Assembly: GCA_021768085.1 (NCBI GenBank)
Contig: JAETOJ010000016.1
Coordinates: 1-59,240 of the forward strand
DNA length: 59,240 bases
Direction: 5' to 3'
DNA from: Bacillota bacterium
GTDB taxonomy: Bacteria; Bacillota; Clostridia; Oscillospirales; Oscillospiraceae
Both the position numbers and the translations under genes were made by a program. Positions within the stretch are counted from its first letter, which is position 1. The number at the start of each line of letters is the position of its first letter. Under the pieces are notes generated by a model, which was given only the letters and a program-made list of their open reading frames with translations, did not search any database and was not told where the DNA came from. Positions 52,732 through 58,007 of this stretch are shown one piece after another.

Positions 52732-52917
52732 TTACTCCTCGGACAGTTTGCCCATGTCCGCCTCGATCAGCGCAATAATATAAGCGTTCAGGCTTTTTCC
52801 GCTTTCCATGGCGTGGGCCTTGATTTTTTCCAGCCCTCCCTTTGGAACATAGAACACACCCCGATCCAGTTTTGCCATATACCGCTTGTTTCCCTCTAAA
52901 TGTGCCTTTGTGGCCAT
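52732..52917 (-). CDS. Ribbon-helix-helix-like small DNA-binding protein
   Basis: A 61-residue protein beginning MATKAHLEGNKRYMAKLDRG. The strand FYVPKGGLEKIKAHAMESGK then SLNAYIIALIEADM fits the beta-helix-helix pattern of Arc/CopG-type repressors. ATG 52917 has GTGAGG eight bases upstream; ATG 52923 is too close to it. The gene starts 35 bases from three copies of a 14-base sequence, a likely autoregulatory operator array. The 144-base gap before the XRE gene holds only a GC-rich inverted repeat near 52715. Confidence 0.6.
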   Translation of the reverse strand: MATKAHLEGNKRYMAKLDRGVFYVPKGGLEKIKAHAMESGKSLNAYIIALIEADMGKLSEE

Positions 52918-52952
52918 GTTCATCACCTCACTGTTACTATAACACTTTTTTC

Positions 52953-53032
52953 TTCATGTGTATATGTAAAAACTAAACAAATTCATGTGTATATGTTTGT
53001 ATCATTTGTCTATTGCAATTCATGTGTATATG
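52953..53032. repeat. Three direct copies of TTCATGTGTATATG
   Basis: Exact copies at 52953-52966, 52982-52995 and 53019-53032, starts 29 and 37 bases apart. The third is part of a palindrome with AATTCAT and ATGAATT arms. They fill the AT-rich gap between the divergent RHH-like gene and small plus-strand genes, suggesting an operator array. No DnaA box or partition gene is seen, so an origin is less likely. Confidence 0.7.
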
Positions 53033-53073
53033 AATTATAATATAGACAGTTCAAGAGGAAAGGGGGTGGACAG

Positions 53074-53214
53074 GTGGCAAAGGGCAAGAAAAAGCGCCGT
53101 AGGCGCAAGCCCACGGCGCAGCCCAAAAGGTTGGAAGTCCTGGCAGACACAATCCTTGCGGGCACAGTTTCCGGCCTGATAGTTTTAGCAATCCAGAAAT
53201 TGCTTGACTGGTAA
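53074..53214 (+). CDS. Small basic membrane-anchored protein (46 aa)
   Basis: GTG 53074 follows AAAGGGGG. The product is VAKGKKKRRRRKPTAQPKRL then a hydrophobic helix (LADTILAGTVSGLIVLAIQK) and LLDW. The basic cytoplasmic head and single membrane helix suggest a small membrane protein of the prophage or element. No family is recognised. A 12-bp hairpin at 53221-53250 follows the stop. Confidence 0.55.
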   Translation: MAKGKKKRRRRKPTAQPKRLEVLADTILAGTVSGLIVLAIQKLLDW

Positions 53215-53220
53215 AGGCCA

Positions 53221-53250
53221 GGGGTGTGGGGTCCCAAAACCCCACACCCC
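53221..53250 (+). terminator. Hairpin after the 46-aa gene
   Basis: GGGGTGTGGGGT pairs perfectly with ACCCCACACCCC around CCCAAA. It is followed by AAATATAAAATAATA rather than T, so it may be an RNA-stabilising hairpin instead of a strong terminator. Confidence 0.45.
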
Positions 53251-53296
53251 AAATATAAAATAATATCCACCCATTTGTCAATAGGAGGGCGCAAGA

Positions 53297-53401
53297 ATGA
53301 AATTTTTAATTTCCCTGGCCATTTTCGTGGCCGTGTTTGTCCCTGTTAGATACGGGATCCGGGCAATCCGTGAATATTTCAATAGGAGGAATGGGAAATG
53401 A
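53297..53401 (+). CDS. 34-residue membrane peptide
   Basis: ATG 53297 has AGGAGG eight bases upstream. The product MKFLISLAIFVAVFVPVRYG then IRAIREYFNRRNGK has one helix and a basic tail. Its stop overlaps the next ATG as ATGA (53398-53401), so the two genes are coupled. Function unknown. Confidence 0.55.
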   Translation: MKFLISLAIFVAVFVPVRYGIRAIREYFNRRNGK

Positions 53402-53619
53402 AACAGTTTGAGATTGGCCAGGAATACAAAACCCGCAGTATCGGGGACTATGATTGCATTTTCACCATTCATGTCACCGGGCGCACGGCGAAAACCGTTT
53501 CTTATAACTACCTGGGCCGGTCCCGCCGCTCCATGGTCCACGTTGATCAGGATGGCGAATGGATCCAGCCGGATCGGTACAGCATGGCCCCCACGTTCCG
53601 GGCCAGCCGCACGGCATAG
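53398..53619 (+). CDS. Small hypothetical protein (73 aa)
   Basis: MKQFEIGQEYKTRSIGDYDC then a beta-rich segment TIHVTGRTAKTVSYNYLGRS and MVHVDQDGEWIQPDRYSMAP. The composition is that of a small beta-barrel (SH3-like). AGGAGG precedes the ATG, and it is coupled to the 34-residue peptide. I recognise it only as the kind of short protein seen in Clostridia phages and elements. It ends before a hairpin that also closes the opposing prophage cassette. Confidence 0.6.
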   Translation: MKQFEIGQEYKTRSIGDYDCIFTIHVTGRTAKTVSYNYLGRSRRSMVHVDQDGEWIQPDRYSMAPTFRASRTA

Positions 53620-53623
53620 CATA

Positions 53624-53650
53624 GGACCCCCGGCACGTTGCCGGGGGTCC
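53624..53650. terminator. Terminator between convergent genes
   Basis: GGACCCCCGGCA pairs perfectly with TGCCGGGGGTCC around CGT. It lies five bases after the plus-strand gene and nine before the end of the prophage lysis cassette. Confidence 0.7.
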
Positions 53651-53658
53651 TCCCTTTA

Positions 53659-53991
53659 TCATTTCTTGTTTTCCAGGTGGTTGATCTGCTCCAGCATTTG
53701 CCGGAATTTATCAAACCCGAACATGGCCGCAAATGCCACGAAAAAGCCCAGGGCCACGGCGGCGGCCACCATGTACCAGACAATGGGCACCCCCTTGATC
53801 TGGCACACGGCGAAAAATACCAGCATGGTCACGGCCATGGCCACGATAAAGGCCAGCAGGTTGGTGGGCACCTTGTCCCATGTCAGTTTCTTGACCACCT
53901 GCACAATGATATTGGTGATCACCATAAGGATCAGCACCGCCAGCAGGATGGCCGAAAAAATGGCGGGAATGTTCTGCAGAATGGTTTCCAT
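53659..53991 (-). CDS. Small membrane protein, candidate phage holin
   Basis: A 110-residue protein with three predicted membrane helices (AIFSAILLAVLILMVITNII; NLLAFIVAMAVTMLVFFAVC; VAAAVALGFFVAFAAMFG) and a charged C-terminal tail FRQMLEQINHLENKK. This topology and its position directly after the endolysin suggest a holin. ATG 53991 is favoured by GGAGG eight bases upstream; ATG 53997 is closer to the site. The exact holin family is not recognised. Confidence 0.65.
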   Translation of the reverse strand: METILQNIPAIFSAILLAVLILMVITNIIVQVVKKLTWDKVPTNLLAFIVAMAVTMLVFFAVCQIKGVPIVWYMVAAAVALGFFVAFAAMFGFDKFRQMLEQINHLENKK

Positions 53992-54010
53992 GTTCATGTC
54001 CTCCACAAAT

Positions 54011-55012
54011 TTATTTCACAGCCCCGCCCAGGGCGCACAGCAGCGCGTCCAGACTGGGGAATGTGTTATAGTTGGCCAGCCAATAGTCCGGCGTGTCGAT
54101 TACGCCAGCGGCCACCAGGGCACCCACGGCGTTGGCCACGGTGCTGGAGCGCAGCCCGGCCTTGGTGATTTTCGCCGCCGCTTTGATCAGCAGGCGGTCC
54201 AAATATTTGACCTTGCCGGACGCGGCGGCCCGCTGCCAGTAGTCCGGGGAATTGATCACGCCCAGCTTGGCCAGCTTGGCCACAGCTGCCGCCGCCTCGG
54301 TCAAATAGATCACCTGGCCCACCCGGATCAGGTTCTTGTTTCGGATCCCGTTGATGGCCGCCAGGGCGTCCACGGTGGTGCCGTAGCGGGCCGCGATCTT
54401 GCCCAGGGTATCACCCGCCGCAACGGTGTGGGCGGTGCCCTGGACCGCGCTGGAGGCCCCCGTGGCTGGCGTCGTGGTGCTGGTGGTGGTCCCGCCCATC
54501 TTTTTGGCAATCGCCGCAAAGTCCGGGCAGATAAACCCGCGTATGTACCGGCCATTTATGGCCATGGTCCGGGTGCCCACCTTGCCGCCGCTCATGTTGC
54601 CCTCTGTCACCACAAAGGACCCGGCGGAAACCTTGGTCACGATCCCGATGTGGTCCCCGGCTCCGGTGCAATCGCCCTTGCCGTTGTCCTGCCAGTCATA
54701 CACGCAGGCGTCCCCGATCTTGGGCGTGTGGGCGTCGTTCTCCACCCATATTCCCTTGGCTTTTGCCACCAGCGTGTATTTTTCCACGCCGCACTCTGTC
54801 CCGGTGTACTCCGCGATCCCGGCCCGGATATAGGCCGCGCTCACCGTGGTGGCACAATAGGCGTCTTTCACCTGGACTTTGTACCCCCGCGCCAGGGGGC
54901 GGTAATTGTTGTAAACCTCCAGAATGTCCAGGTGTTTGGCGCTGCCCTTGGTGGCCCCCACCCATGCGTTGATGGTGTCCGCCACTTTCTGGCGCAGTTG
55001 GTTCTCTGTCAT
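54011..55012 (-). CDS. Phage endolysin with cysteine peptidase/amidase and LysM domains
   Basis: A 333-residue lysin. The N-terminal domain has a Cys in DAYCATTVSAAYIRAG (about residue 53) and a His in GAGDHIGIVTKVSAGSFVV, the CHAP/NlpC-like dyad. A Thr-rich linker leads to a LysM (about 195-240: HTVAAGDTLGKIAARYGTTV, then INGIRNK). Two C-terminal repeats share the pattern GVI[ND][ST]PDYW: GVINSPDYWQRAAA and GVIDTPDYWLANYN. There is no signal peptide, so a holin is needed. GGAGG precedes the ATG. It would degrade the host peptidoglycan at lysis. Confidence 0.88.
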   Translation of the reverse strand: MTENQLRQKVADTINAWVGATKGSAKHLDILEVYNNYRPLARGYKVQVKDAYCATTVSAAYIRAGIAEYTGTECGVEKYTLVAKAKGIWVENDAHTPKIGDACVYDWQDNGKGDCTGAGDHIGIVTKVSAGSFVVTEGNMSGGKVGTRTMAINGRYIRGFICPDFAAIAKKMGGTTTSTTTPATGASSAVQGTAHTVAAGDTLGKIAARYGTTVDALAAINGIRNKNLIRVGQVIYLTEAAAAVAKLAKLGVINSPDYWQRAAASGKVKYLDRLLIKAAAKITKAGLRSSTVANAVGALVAAGVIDTPDYWLANYNTFPSLDALLCALGGAVK

Positions 55013-55028
55013 TTGTATGCTGCCTCCC

Positions 55029-55442
55029 TTACAGGCCCACGTCCGGGGGTTCCTCCCGCTCGGTGGGCGGGTCCATTGGCGCGGCCTGGTGGCCGCTCCC
55101 GCTTGTTTTGGCGGCCTCTGCCGCCTTGTCCTTGTTGGTCTTGATCCAGCCCATGACGCCGTTTTCCAGGCCGCAGACGCCGAACACGCAGGCGGTCAGG
55201 GTGGCCGGTTCGCTGCCCGTGTGCCAGAACACGATCAGGTCCGCCGCCGTGTAGGCCACCAGGATCACCGCCTCCAGGATCAGCACCTTGTCCATGACGC
55301 CCATTTTTCCCTTGTCCCCGCCGCCGTCCGGTTGGAGGCGGCGGGGACGGTACAGACGCGGCCACACGATCCGGCACAGCAGGAAACCCACGGCGGTCCC
55401 TGCGGCCATGGCCAGCGCGGCCACCACTACGGTGCCTGTCAT
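55029..55442 (-). CDS. Small prophage membrane protein, second holin candidate
   Basis: A 137-residue protein. TVVVAALAMAAGTAVGFLLC is a first helix, VLILEAVILVAYTAADLIVF a second, and ATLTACVFGVCGLENGVMGW a third; the tail is hydrophilic (ERE, PPDVGL). Its ATG overlaps the preceding stop as ATGA, so it is translated with the XhlA-like gene. With two neighbouring membrane proteins it belongs to the lysis cassette. Holin or antiholin cannot be decided. Confidence 0.6.
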   Translation of the reverse strand: MTGTVVVAALAMAAGTAVGFLLCRIVWPRLYRPRRLQPDGGGDKGKMGVMDKVLILEAVILVAYTAADLIVFWHTGSEPATLTACVFGVCGLENGVMGWIKTNKDKAAEAAKTSGSGHQAAPMDPPTEREEPPDVGL

Positions 55443-55774
55443 GGTGTCATGGTCAGCAGGTGGATCAGCCCAGCGCCCAGGGCGGCGGCCAACACCCCCA
55501 GCACCCCATAAAACAGTTTTTCCACCATGCCGTCCCACCGTTTGCCCGGTTTCTTTTCAATGGCGTCCACCTTGGTCCCCAGCGTGTTCACGTCTGTTTT
55601 GATCTCCGCCATGGTTTCCGTCTGGTGCTTTTGCTCCGTCGCCATAACTTCCACGGCGGTGGCCAGCCGGTTCAGGGTGTCCACCTTTTCGTCCATTTCA
55701 TCCAGGCGGTGGGTGTTGGATTTGCTCCGGGCCTCCGTTTCCACCAGCCGGACCGCCATTTCCTCCTGGGTCAT
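55439..55774 (-). CDS. XhlA-like membrane-anchored coiled-coil protein
   Basis: A 111-residue protein. The long N-terminal helix has heptads (RLDEMDEKVDTLNRLATAVE ... MAEIKTDVNTLGTKVDAIEK) and a C-terminal membrane helix (YGVLGVLAAALGAGLIHLL). This build matches haemolysin XhlA-type phage proteins that associate with holin and endolysin. GGAGGTG precedes the ATG, and it overlaps the next gene by 4 bases. Confidence 0.75.
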   Translation of the reverse strand: MTQEEMAVRLVETEARSKSNTHRLDEMDEKVDTLNRLATAVEVMATEQKHQTETMAEIKTDVNTLGTKVDAIEKKPGKRWDGMVEKLFYGVLGVLAAALGAGLIHLLTMTP

Positions 55775-55777
55775 GCC

Positions 55778-55960
55778 TCACACCTCCAATTTTTCAACGG
55801 GGCCGCCGATGGCCTCCGCGTATTTCTGCCGCAGGGCTGCGATCTCCTCCGCACGGGTCAGGGCGTCATGCTGGGCCAGTTCCATGGCCTGGGCCTGTAT
55901 GATCACATTTTGCTGGTCGATGATGGCGCACAGGTCCGCGATCATTTCCACCTGGTTCAC
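55778..55960 (-). CDS. Small helical phage protein (60 aa)
   Basis: The GTG start at 55960 overlaps the upstream stop as GTGA. The product VNQVEMIADLCAIIDQQNVI and then MELAQHDALTRAEEIAALRQ predicts a coiled coil. A small coiled-coil protein at this position is common in Clostridia prophages near tail and lysis genes. Function unknown. No ATG within reach gives a better start. Confidence 0.6.
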   Translation of the reverse strand: MNQVEMIADLCAIIDQQNVIIQAQAMELAQHDALTRAEEIAALRQKYAEAIGGPVEKLEV

Positions 55961-56379
55961 CGCCGCCGCGCCCCCCTTCCGCCCAGCCCGATCAGCGCGG
56001 CAATATGCCGCAGGTCCTCCACGGGGGCCTCGAAAAAGGCATGGGACCAAACCCAAAAATCCGCGTGATCCTCCCGCCGGTATCGGCAGGCCAGCGGATC
56101 CGCCCACAACTTTTTCCACCTGTCCGCGTGGGCCTTGTCCCGTTTGGACACAGTGGCAATGATGGAGGCGGTCAGCTGCCCGCGCTCCAGGCCGTTCCCG
56201 TCGCTGTCCCTGGCAAAATATTTATGGGCGCTTTCAGACGTGACCGCGCACAGGCGCAGGCCGTCCCGCTCCAGGAAACCGTCCACCGCCTCCACGGTGG
56301 TGCCATAAGGGATATTGACCGGGCCGCAGATGGCATTAAACCGCGCCCGCCTGGCCGCTATGTATTGCACCCGCTCCAT
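55957..56379 (-). CDS. Hypothetical phage protein (140 aa)
   Basis: MERVQYIAARRARFNAICGP then GTTVEAVDGFLERDGLRLCA and ESAHKYFARDSDGNGLERGQ. It has mixed alpha/beta character without membrane segments. It starts three bases after the tail-associated CBM gene and ends in a GTGA overlap. I do not recognise the fold. Its place between tail and lysis genes suggests a tail or baseplate accessory. Confidence 0.6.
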   Translation of the reverse strand: MERVQYIAARRARFNAICGPVNIPYGTTVEAVDGFLERDGLRLCAVTSESAHKYFARDSDGNGLERGQLTASIIATVSKRDKAHADRWKKLWADPLACRYRREDHADFWVWSHAFFEAPVEDLRHIAALIGLGGRGARRR

Positions 56380-56382
56380 GGC

Positions 56383-57003
56383 TTACTCCTCCGCCGCCTC
56401 GGTCCAGCCGTACACGCCCGGCTCCCACACGTTGCCGTCCAGGTCGCTGGTCCAGTGTTTCCCGTTCCGGCTCACCTTTGCGCCCTTGGCATAAGCGTCC
56501 TGCGCTCCCACCGGCTGGGACCACTCCGGCCATTCCTCCGCCGGGTCCGCCACCCGTTTCCACAGGCTGGGGGAGGCGTCCGGGGTCCAATCCTCTTGTG
56601 AAGTGTGGTCCTGCAGGCATTGGTAAAGCTGGCCGTCCGTGTACCGGCGGATCTGCCCGGCTTTGTAGTTCACAGGCACGGCCCAGGTGGCGAACAGGTC
56701 CGCGTGTTCCGCCGCCGTGGTGACGTCAATGCTCCCGGCCTCCGCCAGCGTTACAAACATGATCCCGCCGGTTTCCGCCGCCCTGGTGATCTCTCCGCCG
56801 GCGTCGGTTTCCTCCAGCATGACGGTGGCCGCCGCGCCCTCCATGTCCGGGCGGCCCAGCAGGTGGAAAACCTGGCCGCCGTGTGCGATCCCCTCCGCCT
56901 CCGCCTCCCGGCACAGGGTAAAGCACCCGTTTTCAGCCCTACGGACATAGTTGGGGGCCTCGGTCATGGCCACGGTTTCCCCGTCCCTGGTGATCTTATA
57001 CAT
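56383..57003 (-). CDS. Phage tail-associated protein with chitinase-type carbohydrate-binding modules
   Basis: A 206-residue protein. The N-terminal half (MYKITRDGETVAMTEAPNYV...) is a small beta domain. The C-terminal half holds two CBM5/12-like modules: YKAGQIRRYTDGQLYQCLQD with TSQEDWTPDASPSLWKRV, and YAKGAKVSRNGKHWTSDLDG with WEPGVYGWTE. These modules bind polysaccharide surfaces and are common on phage tail tips. GGAGG precedes ATG 57003, which overlaps the reverse-transcriptase remnant by 8 bases. It may help bind the host cell wall. Confidence 0.8.
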   Translation of the reverse strand: MYKITRDGETVAMTEAPNYVRRAENGCFTLCREAEAEGIAHGGQVFHLLGRPDMEGAAATVMLEETDAGGEITRAAETGGIMFVTLAEAGSIDVTTAAEHADLFATWAVPVNYKAGQIRRYTDGQLYQCLQDHTSQEDWTPDASPSLWKRVADPAEEWPEWSQPVGAQDAYAKGAKVSRNGKHWTSDLDGNVWEPGVYGWTEAAEE

Positions 57004-57427
57004 TGCTTTTTCCTCCCTTGTAAATCGCATAGAATAGACGGCGCAGGCGCAAAACACGCCCGTGGTCATTGAATTTTTCAAAATAGGCAATTTGCCCCTG
57101 CAGCCATTCCTCCACCTGATTGACGGTCATTTCCCCGGCGTCCACTTTCCCCTTGAATTTTTTCAGTTTTCGCCTGGCGCGTTTCATGCTGTCCCTGCAC
57201 CCATGCGTGATCACCCGCCCGGTTTCGGTCAGCTGGAATTTTACTTTGCAAAACCGGAACGGTTTGGCAATGCTCACCACTTTGGACTTTTTGCGGTTTA
57301 CTTCTATTCCCATGCGTTCCGCCCGCTCGGTCACGTCCTCCATGGTCTGCCGCGCCTCCTCCATGGTTGGCAGCTTTATACGGACCGCGAAAAGCACCAG
57401 ACCGCCGGTAGAGCGGCACCAACACAA
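56996..57427 (-). pseudogene. C-terminal remnant of a DGR-type reverse transcriptase, catalytic motif lost
   Basis: After about 12 leading residues the frame reads WCRSTGGLVLFAVR, aligning with the RT catalytic box R-Y-A-D-D-L-V-L-F-A but with STGG in place of YADD. Then VTERAERMGIEVNRKKSKVV and FRFCKVKFQLTETGRVITHG and SMKRARRKLKKFKGK match the thumb of DGR reverse transcriptases (NxKKS, F..CK..ltetG). About 200 N-terminal residues, including the fingers and palm, are absent; the frame opens only at the stop of the avd gene. It cannot synthesise DNA. ATG 57427 is only the first available start. Confidence 0.7.
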
Positions 57428-57460
57428 CGGGACATTTTCAAAGACACACCCAAAAAATAT

Positions 57461-57919
57461 TTATTTTCGCTTTCTGTCGCTCTCCATGACCTCCCGGATC
57501 TTTCCGTCCAGCTTGTCGATCTTCTCCCCCAGGCTTTGGGCCATATTATCCAATTTCTTTTTGGCCTCCTCCGCCTTTAGGACCCGCCCGCTGGCCGTGG
57601 TAAAGCACCCCTCCGGGTTTTGCCACATGATGATGTAACAATGGGTCAGGCGCACGTCCAGGGCCGAAAGGCTGGCCTGCGCCTCCAGCAGATGGCCTTT
57701 CCGCAGGCTTTTCCGCTGTTCGTCGGATGGAAAAATTTTGTTTGCCTCCTCGCAGTTGTCCATAACCTCGCCGGCCAGTTTCGCCACCGGCTCCGCCAGC
57801 AGGCGGGCGTACCGGCTGGACAATCGCGTTAAAAACGCGATTGTTTCCATATAAATCTGGTTGGCGGTGTTCACATACTCCGCTTTGCTGTCGGTCCGCT
57901 TGTATTTCAAAACAGACAA
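57461..57919 (-). CDS. avd: Avd-like accessory variability determinant of a diversity-generating retroelement
   Basis: A 152-residue all-helical protein. It begins LSVLKYKRTDSKAEYVNTAN then IYMETIAFLTRLSSRYARLL, with later SLSALDVRLTHCYIIMWQNP and KKLDNMAQSLGEKIDKLDGK. Four long helices and the N-terminal KxKRTxSKxEF-type start match the Firmicutes DGR Avd family. Avd forms a pentameric barrel that binds the DGR reverse transcriptase and RNA. The TTG at 57919 is chosen because GAGGAGGG precedes it; an ATG 13 codons upstream has no site. It lies between the variable gene and the RT remnant, the usual order. Confidence 0.8.
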   Translation of the reverse strand: MSVLKYKRTDSKAEYVNTANQIYMETIAFLTRLSSRYARLLAEPVAKLAGEVMDNCEEANKIFPSDEQRKSLRKGHLLEAQASLSALDVRLTHCYIIMWQNPEGCFTTASGRVLKAEEAKKKLDNMAQSLGEKIDKLDGKIREVMESDRKRK

Positions 57920-57956
57920 GTTTTTCCCTCCTCTTTCGGCTTTGTGCGGCCCTTTC

Positions 57957-57984
57957 ATCCCACCCCATTTTCATGGGGTGGGAT
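57957..57984 (-). other. DGR-type hairpin downstream of the variable region
   Basis: A perfect 12-bp stem (57957-57968 with 57973-57984). On the sense (minus) strand the arms are CCCACCCCAT / ATGGGGTGGG around the tetraloop GAAA. BPP-1 and other DGRs need a hairpin/cruciform with a GRNA tetraloop just 3' of the variable repeat for homing. This one lies 23 bases after the stop codon. A terminator is less likely because no T-run follows. Confidence 0.7.
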
Positions 57985-58007
57985 TAGGCCGGATACGCTG
58001 CGGCGGA

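Noticed and set aside
52953..53032. CRISPR array
   Set aside because: Three 14-base copies with unequal 15- and 23-base gaps, no cas genes and an operator-like context.
57366..57460. A possible template repeat between avd and the RT remnant
   Set aside because: The segment is almost free of adenine on the sense strand and does not match the VR beyond a few bases at TGGTGCCG. It aligns better as RT palm sequence.
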